Positions 40,716-49,936 of a stretch of DNA of 64,000 bases are shown here, piece by piece (positions within the stretch are counted from its first letter, which is position 1; every line of letters begins with the position of its first letter). The stretch is from assembly GCA_002786355.1 (NCBI GenBank), contig PGCO01000001.1, positions 310,001 through 374,000 on the forward strand. The letters run 5' to 3'. Source of the stretch: Sediminibacterium sp. FEMGT703S. GTDB taxonomy: Bacteria > Bacteroidota > Bacteroidia > Chitinophagales > Chitinophagaceae. The notes under the pieces are model-generated. The model had not been told where the DNA came from and did not search any database. It worked only from the letters and a program-made list of their open reading frames with translations. Position numbers and translations under genes: made by a program.

Positions 40716-42044
40716 TTAATTCAGCTCCAATTGTACTATTGTATTTACTTGATCTTGTTTTATATTCTTTAAATAGAGGAACACACCTTCGTCAACTTGT
40801 TTGAAAGAAATATTCGTTTTCGTTGAAAATAAATTTGCCCATTTTACTTTGCCAGCTGTATAGGGAACAAAAATATAATCGGCATTTACTTGTTTAAGTA
40901 TATGTACAAATATACTTTTCTCTTTTGCAGTTACTACTCCCCATTCTTGGGTTGGAATAATATTCCCTCTGGTTCCTTGTATAGTAGCTGCATACAGTTT
41001 CATCCAGTTTCCCAACTGTTTTAACGTATCAATATTTTCAGTCTGAATTTTACCATTAGGCATTGGGCCTACATTCAATAAGAAATTAGTATTCAATGAA
41101 GCAGCTTTCACTAAATAATGTACTAAGTCATTAACAGACTTATGCGCATGATCTGTTATATTATAACCCCAGGAATTATTCATGGTCTCACAGGTTTCTA
41201 ATGGCAATTGATCGGAAGGTTTCTGAAAACTCAATCCAGTATGATTTTGACCAGGCAAATCCTTTTCGAACATCTGAAAGTCTTCTCCTGGCAATGGATC
41301 TAAGTGATGATTGTTTCCAATTAAACAGGCAGGTTGCAATTGATGAATTAATTCATAAATTTCGTTGTACTTCCAATTAATTCTTGAGCTTCTATCTAGT
41401 GAACCTTCTGGGTTGGTTTGATCCCAATGACCATCAAACCAAATAGACATAATTGTTCCATAATTGGTTAAAAGTTCAGTAAGCTGCGCTTTCATGAACT
41501 TCAAGTAAGAAGCATAGTCACCTCCTGTCTTTCTTCCAGTTCCTTGTCCTGTGCGTCCTGTTGAATAAGGGTAATCTTCTCTAAACCAATCTAATGTAGA
41601 ATAATATAACCCCAATTGCATTCCTTGTTTCTTACACTCTTCAGCCAATTGCTTTAACGCATCTTTCCCATAAGGGGTTTTGGTGATTTTCCAATCACTT
41701 TGTTGTGTATCCCAATTTGAAAAACCATCATGATGTCTGGTAATAAAAACAATATATTTCATACCAGCCGATTTTGCGGCAGCTACCCATTCTGCCGCAT
41801 TAAATTGTGAGGGATAAAATGTTTCTTTTAGCAGTACATAATCTTTTACTTTGATATTGCGATTCTGCATGACCCATTCTCCTGCTCCCAACATACTAGA
41901 CACCCCCCAATGAACAAATAGTCCAAAACGATTGTCTTCAAACTGTTTGCGTGCAAGTAAATTTTCTGTAGTAGGTTGATAGGGTTGACCAAGCATTTGA
42001 GTACTCAGTAATAAAAGAAAAAAGAAAATAAATATCCTATTCAT
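40716..42044 (-). CDS. Alpha-L-fucosidase (GH29)
   Basis: FGLFVHWGVSSMLGAGEWVMQ, FITRHHDGFSNWDT, IMSIWFDGHWDQ. Start set at MNRIFIFFFLLLL (signal peptide) rather than the track start at 42071. Confidence 0.92.
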   Translation of the reverse strand: MNRIFIFFFLLLLSTQMLGQPYQPTTENLLARKQFEDNRFGLFVHWGVSSMLGAGEWVMQNRNIKVKDYVLLKETFYPSQFNAAEWVAAAKSAGMKYIVFITRHHDGFSNWDTQQSDWKITKTPYGKDALKQLAEECKKQGMQLGLYYSTLDWFREDYPYSTGRTGQGTGRKTGGDYASYLKFMKAQLTELLTNYGTIMSIWFDGHWDQTNPEGSLDRSSRINWKYNEIYELIHQLQPACLIGNNHHLDPLPGEDFQMFEKDLPGQNHTGLSFQKPSDQLPLETCETMNNSWGYNITDHAHKSVNDLVHYLVKAASLNTNFLLNVGPMPNGKIQTENIDTLKQLGNWMKLYAATIQGTRGNIIPTQEWGVVTAKEKSIFVHILKQVNADYIFVPYTAGKVKWANLFSTKTNISFKQVDEGVFLYLKNIKQDQVNTIVQLELN

Positions 42045-43080
42045 AAAAAATATTTTTAAAATCCATTTCATACTCCGTTAACCGCTCTAATAAAACCGTT
42101 TGATTAATTGCCCTAACTAAATTATGATTACTATAAAGTATTTGGTAGTATTTATCGCTATTGAAATAATCCGTTAAAAAACGGATGGCTTGCATATAAA
42201 TCATGAACTGCCCAGCATAAAAAAAATGTTCTTTCTCAATAGGAGTTAATTCTCCACGCATTTCTTTTGAATATCCTTGAACAATTGCATGATAAAAGGA
42301 CGGACGTATATTGATCTTATTAATATCAGCTTCATTTTCAGAAACAGGACATAAATAAGTTCGCATCATATCTCCCACATCACTAAAAAAATATCCCGGC
42401 ATTAAAGTATCAAGATCAATTACACAAACAGCTTTGTTTGCTCCATCAAATAGCACATTACTAATTTTAGTATCATGGTGGATGACCCTTTTTTTAAAGG
42501 CAGCATTTTGGGTAATTTCTTCAAATTGCTTTACTAAAAAATCAAATTTATATAGTCGCGCAATCAGTGCTTTTTCTGCATGTACTCTCTCAGGATCACC
42601 ATTGTTGATAGCATCTAGAAATTGTTGATGCCTGTAACTTAAATCATGGAAATGGGGTATGGTGATCTTTAATTGGGACACATTAAAGTTTTTCAACTTA
42701 GCTGTAAACCGACCAAATTGTGTTGAAGCTTCTAATGCTTGATTAGCTGTTTCAACTACTTCTATCGTATGGGTTCCTTCAATAAAAGGGAATAGCCGAT
42801 AATACCCTTCTCCTGGCATATGAACCAGCTCAGTTCCACCCAAAGAAAGAATTGGAGCAGGAAATAAATAATCTGGATTATGCTTTTTTAGATATCCCGC
42901 AACTGCCGAAATATTATGATGTATATTTTCGGGGCTAGCAAAAACATGGTCATTAATTCGCTGGAAAATATAGTCTGCTGTTCCAGATTTTACTTTCCAA
43001 GTACTGTTGATAATTCCACTTGATATTTGTGTTAAATCTGCATTCGCATTTAATCCAAATGCACTTAAAACATTCATCAT
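42037..43080 (-). CDS. Phosphotransferase, N-acetylhexosamine 1-kinase (NahK)-like
   Basis: APH fold: TDYIFQRINDHVF-like N-lobe, VIHHDTKISNVLFDGANKAVCVIDLDTLMPGYFFSDVGDMMRT. Confidence 0.75.
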   Translation of the reverse strand: MMNVLSAFGLNANADLTQISSGIINSTWKVKSGTADYIFQRINDHVFASPENIHHNISAVAGYLKKHNPDYLFPAPILSLGGTELVHMPGEGYYRLFPFIEGTHTIEVVETANQALEASTQFGRFTAKLKNFNVSQLKITIPHFHDLSYRHQQFLDAINNGDPERVHAEKALIARLYKFDFLVKQFEEITQNAAFKKRVIHHDTKISNVLFDGANKAVCVIDLDTLMPGYFFSDVGDMMRTYLCPVSENEADINKINIRPSFYHAIVQGYSKEMRGELTPIEKEHFFYAGQFMIYMQAIRFLTDYFNSDKYYQILYSNHNLVRAINQTVLLERLTEYEMDFKNIFYE

Positions 43081-44432
43081 TAATATTGATCATTTAATGC
43101 AAACACTGGTTTGCGATACATCCATTGCCCACCGGTGAAATCTGGGAATTCAACGGTTTGATTCCCTAATTCAATCGACAGTTCACTCAGTGGTGTAATT
43201 GCACTCCAAGCTGCTGCATCATACACATCCATCGGTGTTGGAGTTTGATTTTTAATAGACTCTATAAAAGCATGAATCACAAAAAAGTCCATTCCGCCGT
43301 GCCCTGCCCCTGCTGTTTCTTTACTCCATCTTACCCATAATGGATGGTCATATTTATCAAACCATTCTTTCTGAGATTCCCACTGATGCGGTTTAGCTGA
43401 TTTACCTTCTATGTAAACAGATTTATTTAAATCCATCCAAATACCTTCAGTGCCCTGAACCCTAAATCCTAATGAATATGGCCTTGGCAAATTGGTGTCG
43501 TGTTGCAATAGAATAGTTTCCCCATTATTACAATCAATAGAAGTAGTTACCACATCCCCCAACTTAAATTTCACTTTTGCATTGGGGTGATTAGGGCCAC
43601 CTTTTTTCACAATATAATCGTTTAGACCTTTTGCCTTTGAAGAAAAAGAGCACAACGATAAAAACCGATTTCCTCTATTGATATTGATATAATGCGCAAT
43701 AGGACCAATGCCATGTGTTGGATATAAATCTCCGTCTCTATATACTGAATGTGTAGTTCTCCAAGCAGCTTCTGAAAATCCTTTTTCACCAAACTCAACC
43801 CCTCCACCGTATGGACGCACCCCATCATTAAACTTCACTTCTCTTAAATCGTGTTGGTATCCTCCTTGTAAATGAATGATTTCACCAAATAATCCCTGAC
43901 GCACCATATTTAATGCAGCCATCACGTCTCTTCGGTAACATACATTTTCGAGCATCATTACTTGCCCCTTATATTGTTCAGCAGCCTTTACTACATCCCA
44001 ATGGTCTTGGAGCGTTATTCCCAATATCACTTCAGTAGCAACATATTTGATTCCTGACTGCAAAGATTCAATGATCATTTCTTTATGGAGTTCCCAAGGA
44101 GTTGCAATGACGACTCCGTCGGGTTTTTCTTTTACAATCATTTCCTTCCAAGCCTGATTGTTTCCAGTGTAAATTTTGGGCATTTTTTTTCCAGCCTTGT
44201 CTATCATTGCTTTAGCAGTAGAAAGCATTTTATCATTGATATCGCAAATACCGGTTAAGTCTACATCGTCTCTACGTAATAGAAGATCTAAGTGGTTTTG
44301 ACCGCGAAGACCAGTACCAATAAGTACAATTTTTACTTTACTAGCATTGTTCTTTGCCATTAACATAGATGAAGACAGCATGAAGGCACCGGATGCCATT
44401 GCTGATTTTTGAATAAAATTCTTTCGATTCAT
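43080..44432 (-). CDS. Gfo/Idh/MocA-fold NAD-dependent glycosidase, GH109-like
   Basis: Tat-like leader (MNRKNFIQKSAMASGAFMLSSS), IGTGLRGQNHLDLLLRRDDVDLTGICD, MMLENVCYRRDVMAALNMVRQGLFGEIIHLQGGYQHDLR. Confidence 0.82.
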   Translation of the reverse strand: MNRKNFIQKSAMASGAFMLSSSMLMAKNNASKVKIVLIGTGLRGQNHLDLLLRRDDVDLTGICDINDKMLSTAKAMIDKAGKKMPKIYTGNNQAWKEMIVKEKPDGVVIATPWELHKEMIIESLQSGIKYVATEVILGITLQDHWDVVKAAEQYKGQVMMLENVCYRRDVMAALNMVRQGLFGEIIHLQGGYQHDLREVKFNDGVRPYGGGVEFGEKGFSEAAWRTTHSVYRDGDLYPTHGIGPIAHYININRGNRFLSLCSFSSKAKGLNDYIVKKGGPNHPNAKVKFKLGDVVTTSIDCNNGETILLQHDTNLPRPYSLGFRVQGTEGIWMDLNKSVYIEGKSAKPHQWESQKEWFDKYDHPLWVRWSKETAGAGHGGMDFFVIHAFIESIKNQTPTPMDVYDAAAWSAITPLSELSIELGNQTVEFPDFTGGQWMYRKPVFALNDQY

Positions 44433-44496
44433 AATGCCGCAATTTTGAGCATTTGAATGTACGTAGAATATACGAAAGCGCTATAGAGAATGATGA

Positions 44497-44931
44497 TTAT
44501 CTAGCCGTACTTTCCCACTCAGCGTAAGAATCACTGGTTTCATAAATCTTTAATTTTCTTAATCTGATTTCCGTTGGCAACTCAGCTAACAAAACATTTC
44601 TAATATAAAGCAATATATTTTCCGCTGTGGGTTCCATCTCCCAGATAATTAAATTTTCTGATGCAGCCGCATGTGGATGTTCTGCTAAAAAATCCTGAGA
44701 TAAAATTAATCGATGATCAAGTTCATCTACTATGATTCGATTCACTATTTTTTTGAGGTCTTTAAAGTCTATCACAAAACCCGGCTTTGGTAAATAAGCC
44801 ATATCATCTGCATCCGAACCAACTGTTACATGTAATACGTATGAATGACCATGTATATTTCTACAATGACCATTATAGCCATGAATGGCATGCGCTGTTT
44901 CGAATCTAAATATTTTAGTTACCTGAATCAT
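44497..44931 (-). CDS. queD: 6-carboxytetrahydropterin synthase family (QueD-like)
   Basis: RFETAHAIHGYNGHCRNIHGHSYVLHVTV, FVIDFKDLKKIVN, ELDHRLIL, PTAENI. Start at MIQVTKIFRF preferred over the 45021 track start. Confidence 0.88.
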   Translation of the reverse strand: MIQVTKIFRFETAHAIHGYNGHCRNIHGHSYVLHVTVGSDADDMAYLPKPGFVIDFKDLKKIVNRIIVDELDHRLILSQDFLAEHPHAAASENLIIWEMEPTAENILLYIRNVLLAELPTEIRLRKLKIYETSDSYAEWESTAR

Positions 44932-46240
44932 GGGGCAAAAATACATTATTATAGTAACTCCCAATTTCCCTTCCTTGTTTTTGGCCGTTTTCAACTGCTG
45001 CACGATAGTGTATTCCTCCATACATCCTACTCATACTTACCTCATTTGCAGCTGCTTCAATTGAGGGAAATGATCTTTTCATCCCAAGGTATTTCAACTC
45101 TGTCGTATCTGTAAATGGAGTATTGTTTCCAAAAACAGTTGATAGTACCGTTGCTGCGGCGGCGGATATTACACTATGCCCACTTGTATATTCAGGGAAC
45201 GGTGGTGTTTGCAAATAAGGATTCCATTCAGACGCTAAATACTCTCTAATAACAGTAACTGGTCTAACTGTTTTACTGGTAAATTTTTCTTCCCAAGTAG
45301 ATATAAATCCATCGAAAATAGCCATTGATGCTAGTGCAAAAGCCCTAGCTGTTTCTAACTCATCCTTTTTTGTTTGATTAGATAAAATAGCTATAATCCC
45401 CATCCAATGCCCTACAGGAGTTGTCTTTTTGGTGGCATAGGTTAAATGACCTTTATGTTCAGATACAAAGGGATTATCATCCCAGTATCGGGCAATCATT
45501 TTTTGTTCATCTGTTAATGCATTACTCATCGCAAAAAGCTCTTGCACTTCTTTATAATAAGGACTATTGGGCTGCATTGAAAAAGAGGGTGGGCGTGCTG
45601 GCTTAAATTGTGCTGCAGAATCTAAAAGCATCGGTTGAATATACCGCCAATTCGGCTCAATTGCTTCTTCATAATCAGGTGGGGTTTGTTGCCAAATTCC
45701 AGTTTCCTTTAGGACGCTAAATTTAGGCATCCCCCTAGTAATTTTATAGCCATCTTTTGAAGCACGTTCTAATATGGTAGCAGCCACTTTTTCTCCCCAA
45801 TTGATGGATGCTGTTTGAATAGCTGCATCTAAGTACGCATAGTTTTCTAGTAAAACAGCCCTGCTTTTCTTGATGCTGTCCTTTGAAAAAACCAAGGCTT
45901 CTGCTACTTTCATGAATGCAATACTTGCAGAAAAAGGGTAATCAATTTTGATATTTTTTTCTGATTGTGGCAAACTTGAAAAGCCTTTTAATTTAGGCAA
46001 GAAACTTTTGTAAGCGGGCTTCATCGGTCTGATTGCTTCATAAAAAGCCAAATTACTATACGCATACATTCTTCCTGCAACTGGTGGATTATTGATATCA
46101 TATACAATCACATCAGTTAATTGCTGAACACAATAATTTTGGAGTTCAGCTCCTGCATATTTTTTTATTGGTTTGCTTTTACAACCAATTATAATTAACG
46201 CAATCAGCAGTAGTTTTCCATATTTAAAAAATTGAATCAT
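44915..46240 (-). CDS. PAP2 / vanadium-dependent haloperoxidase-like lipoprotein
   Basis: MIQFFKYGKLLLIALIIIGCKSK lipobox; KFTSKTVRP, EYTSGHSVISAAAA, SRMYGGIHYRAA. Internal Met start preferred (4 nt after the VCBS stop). Confidence 0.85.
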   Translation of the reverse strand: MIQFFKYGKLLLIALIIIGCKSKPIKKYAGAELQNYCVQQLTDVIVYDINNPPVAGRMYAYSNLAFYEAIRPMKPAYKSFLPKLKGFSSLPQSEKNIKIDYPFSASIAFMKVAEALVFSKDSIKKSRAVLLENYAYLDAAIQTASINWGEKVAATILERASKDGYKITRGMPKFSVLKETGIWQQTPPDYEEAIEPNWRYIQPMLLDSAAQFKPARPPSFSMQPNSPYYKEVQELFAMSNALTDEQKMIARYWDDNPFVSEHKGHLTYATKKTTPVGHWMGIIAILSNQTKKDELETARAFALASMAIFDGFISTWEEKFTSKTVRPVTVIREYLASEWNPYLQTPPFPEYTSGHSVISAAAATVLSTVFGNNTPFTDTTELKYLGMKRSFPSIEAAANEVSMSRMYGGIHYRAAVENGQKQGREIGSYYNNVFLPHDSGN

Positions 46241-46244
46241 GCTA

Positions 46245-49200
46245 CTATCGTTTGATTGTTCTTGATTTTTTACTGCCAACAAAAATATCGATACTGGTTA
46301 TACCCGGATGAAGCATTGCATATCTTGTAGATTGTGATAAAAAGCCTTGACCATAGGGATACTCTTCTTTTCGCTTGGTACCATTGCTAAAAAATATAAT
46401 CGCGTGCGTTTCTTCATCTGCAATTTTAACTGGCACTGAATTACTATTTGCAATCTGAAATAATTTCAAAAAATCTCTATTTTGACCTGCAACTACTGCG
46501 GGTTGGCCATTTACAATTAATGAAGTTAATGACCTGCCACTTGCTGGAGTATAAAACCCACTTTGAGCAATTGACAATGAACTAAACTGTCCTTTCCCTT
46601 TATTCAACAGTACCAATCCATTTAGAGCATCTTGTCTTCCTAAATAAGGCGACATAGCATATTCATTACCAGTAAAAATCAGGTCAACTAAACCATCATT
46701 ATTAATATCCTTAGGTAATATTCCAAATATGGGCGCGAATTGGACAGTCGCTGGTAATTCATGTATTTCAAAATTAAAATTTCCTTTATTTTCTATCCAG
46801 CTCGATTTTAAATAATTTGCTTTTGCCGTATAAGCATCTTTCATTTGCTCTGGTGTAAATAATTGCCCTATATCCGTTTTTGCATAGCTCGCATAATTTG
46901 GAAATCTTTCTTTCATTATACTCATCTCGCGCAATAGTAAATCTCTCCCTGCTAAAGGAAATTCTTTTTTAATTCCACCCGTTTGATCTTGAATCCAATG
47001 ACTAAATATTACATCTAAGCTAAAATTATTGTCAAAGTCTTTTGCGTATACACTCAATGGTTCCTCATTAGAAGCATGCAAGAAAGAATTGGTTCCAAAA
47101 TTGCCTGCTACATAATCCATGTCTCCATCGTTATCTACATCGGTAGATACGATACTATTCCACCAACCTTTAAAACTGTCTAATGGGGTTTTAACTCTAG
47201 CCAACTTTGCTCCATCATTTTTGAATACATCAATACTCCCCCATTCTTTCGTAATCAATAAATCCATCTTTCCATCAGCATCTGCATCAGACCATACTGC
47301 GGCAGTTACCATTCCCATATTTAATAATTCTGGGGCTACTTTACTGGTTACGTCTGTAAATTGTACTTTGCCCTTTTGTGAATTATTTTGATAAATAAAA
47401 CTACTGGTGGGTATAGGATATCTACCGGGTATTACCCTGCCGCCTATAAATAAGTCAAGGTCTCCATCTAAATCATAATCTGCAGCAATAACAGCACTTT
47501 TAGTTACCCTATTATTGGTAAAATCAGCTACTAATTCCGAAAAATTTCCTTTTCCATCATTCAAATAAAAATGGTCGGTATATGCTTTTGTTTGTGGCTG
47601 ATTTTCTGCACCTCCAGACACAATAAATAAATCTAAATCGCCATCCTTATCTGCATCCAACAAAATAATCCCTGCATCGTCTTGTAATTGTGGGCTATTA
47701 TTTCCTGGTAAAAACTTGCGTACAAATTTTCCATTGGGTGCTTGAAAAAAGATAGATGCATGAAAAGGAGAACCTCCACCTGAAACAATATCATCTAATC
47801 CATCCCCATTTAAATCGCCTGTTGCTAATGATGGTCCATATTGGGTTAGCTTATGTAATAAAAGTCTTTGAATATCAAAATCAATAAAATCAACTTCTGA
47901 AAACCCATAAGTAATCCCTGCATTTTTTGTAATTTCTGTCATTAGCGACTGTATGCCAACAGGCGTTTGTAATCCCCCAAGAGCTAACCCATTTGAATAA
48001 CTAATCACTAATTGCTGATTAGCTTGAACATTTGTTTTGAGGGAAGTTTTTCCATCGGGCCAAACTACTCTAATTGAATCAACAGAAGTTTGCTTGCCAA
48101 TACCAAAATGAATGGCTTGTTCAACACTTGAAAGATACCCGCGATAGGGCGAATGCTCTATTACTTGGTGTATGCCATTCGTATAGATATGTACCCAAGC
48201 GCCTAAGGCCAATTTATTTTTAGCATCACCGCTTAATAATATCCGTAAATAGTTGTCGTGCTCTTTTTGCTGTTGTTGGGTATTTTCTAATAAAGTAGCT
48301 GGCATATTGGTATTATTGATTACCAAATCCAAATCGCCATCTTTATCTAAATCGGCATAAGCCACCCCCGCAGAAAAACTAGGACTATTGATTCCCCAGT
48401 CTTTTGATTGATCAATAAATCGTAAATCTCCATTGTTCTTGTATGCATAGTTGGTGACCTTAACTTCTGGTAACTGCCTAAGTACCTCTTCTAAAGGAGC
48501 ATTGGCAACTGCATTTTGTCGGTAAGCCATGAAGTCTTTATCGGACATATCTTTGGGCAAGCCATTGGTTACAAACAAGTCTCTAAACCCATCATTATCC
48601 ATATCCATTAAAAGTGGTGCCCAACTCCAATCTGTATGGGCCACTCCGCTGAAATAGGCTATTTCACTAAATGCAGGTCTACTGATAGAATCATAACCAT
48701 TAGGAAGGAAACCTTGGTTTAATTGGAGTGTATTGCGTGGATACTGATACATATATCCATATCGATCACTATTTTGAAATGTTTGATAACTAATATCGGA
48801 GTGCATCATTTTTTGCCGATAATTATCCGCAGGCATCATATCTGTTTCAATAATATCTGCTAATCCATCATTATTAATATCGGCAATATCATTGCCCATT
48901 GCATTCTTACTGGTATGCTTAAAGTAGCTCGCAGCTTGATCGGTAAATGTTCCATTTTTATTATTAATATAAAGCACATTATTAGATAGATAATCATTGC
49001 TCACATAAATGTCTTTGTATCCATCTTGGTTGATATCTGCAATGCTTATCCCCAGTCCATGGCCTTCTATCAAGATTCCTGCTTGTTGGGAAACATCTTT
49101 AAATACTGGATGTCCTAAAGCTGAATCAAAATTATTTTGTAATAGCTTATCTGTATTTGGCCAGCTTCCATCTTTTCTGATAGGCCTAAATTCATTGGGG

Positions 49201-49796
49201 TAAGTTCCATCTAAATCATTGATTAAAAGATACACATCTAAATCCTGATCATTATCGTAATCAAAGAAAGCAGCCATATGTGTATTAGAGGCATCGGCTA
49301 ATCCATATTCTGCAGCAAGATCTTTAAAAATTGGCGCACCCGTTTCTTTGCTTACTCCCTGATTAACGTAAAGTATATTTTTTCTTTTATTGCTGTCTGT
49401 CAATACGGCTGCACATACATAAATATCCAATAGTCCATCATTATTAATATCAATGATGCTTGCCCCTTTGCTCCATTTGCCATTTCCGTCAACGCCTGCT
49501 TTATCTGTAACATCTTCGAAAGTTAAATTTCCTTTATTTAAAAATAGCTTATTTGGAACCCGATTCCCTGTAAAATAGACATCAGGTAAACTATCGTTAT
49601 TGAAATCGCCAATACCTACACCGCCTCCATTATAAATGTATTCGTAGTTTAATACATTTAACTCTTCGTTTTCTACAATAGTATTGGAAAAAACTAATCC
49701 AGATTGTTCTGGTTTAATTTCTTTGAACAATGGGTTCTTTTGATTACAAGATGCAAAAGAGAATAATATAAAAAGAAAGAATATATATGCCTTCAT
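46245..49796 (-). CDS. VCBS/FG-GAP repeat lipoprotein with ASPIC/UnbV domain
   Basis: Lipobox SFASC; DFNNDSLPDVYF, DINNDGLLDIYV, DYDNDQDLDVYL...; ASPIC-like NKLALGAWVHIYTNG...IRVVWPDGK. Confidence 0.9.
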   Translation of the reverse strand: MKAYIFFLFILFSFASCNQKNPLFKEIKPEQSGLVFSNTIVENEELNVLNYEYIYNGGGVGIGDFNNDSLPDVYFTGNRVPNKLFLNKGNLTFEDVTDKAGVDGNGKWSKGASIIDINNDGLLDIYVCAAVLTDSNKRKNILYVNQGVSKETGAPIFKDLAAEYGLADASNTHMAAFFDYDNDQDLDVYLLINDLDGTYPNEFRPIRKDGSWPNTDKLLQNNFDSALGHPVFKDVSQQAGILIEGHGLGISIADINQDGYKDIYVSNDYLSNNVLYINNKNGTFTDQAASYFKHTSKNAMGNDIADINNDGLADIIETDMMPADNYRQKMMHSDISYQTFQNSDRYGYMYQYPRNTLQLNQGFLPNGYDSISRPAFSEIAYFSGVAHTDWSWAPLLMDMDNDGFRDLFVTNGLPKDMSDKDFMAYRQNAVANAPLEEVLRQLPEVKVTNYAYKNNGDLRFIDQSKDWGINSPSFSAGVAYADLDKDGDLDLVINNTNMPATLLENTQQQQKEHDNYLRILLSGDAKNKLALGAWVHIYTNGIHQVIEHSPYRGYLSSVEQAIHFGIGKQTSVDSIRVVWPDGKTSLKTNVQANQQLVISYSNGLALGGLQTPVGIQSLMTEITKNAGITYGFSEVDFIDFDIQRLLLHKLTQYGPSLATGDLNGDGLDDIVSGGGSPFHASIFFQAPNGKFVRKFLPGNNSPQLQDDAGIILLDADKDGDLDLFIVSGGAENQPQTKAYTDHFYLNDGKGNFSELVADFTNNRVTKSAVIAADYDLDGDLDLFIGGRVIPGRYPIPTSSFIYQNNSQKGKVQFTDVTSKVAPELLNMGMVTAAVWSDADADGKMDLLITKEWGSIDVFKNDGAKLARVKTPLDSFKGWWNSIVSTDVDNDGDMDYVAGNFGTNSFLHASNEEPLSVYAKDFDNNFSLDVIFSHWIQDQTGGIKKEFPLAGRDLLLREMSIMKERFPNYASYAKTDIGQLFTPEQMKDAYTAKANYLKSSWIENKGNFNFEIHELPATVQFAPIFGILPKDINNDGLVDLIFTGNEYAMSPYLGRQDALNGLVLLNKGKGQFSSLSIAQSGFYTPASGRSLTSLIVNGQPAVVAGQNRDFLKLFQIANSNSVPVKIADEETHAIIFFSNGTKRKEEYPYGQGFLSQSTRYAMLHPGITSIDIFVGSKKSRTIKR

Positions 49797-49936
49797 ATAT
49801 TGTTTTAATAGTTGTGCGCTTAAAGTACTAAATTTAATGATGTAGTTGAACCAAACCTATTTTTATCAGTTTTGATTAAAACAATGTTCAACCATTTAAT
49901 TTATATTTAATTCCGCTAATTTACCCCCCCTCTGTT

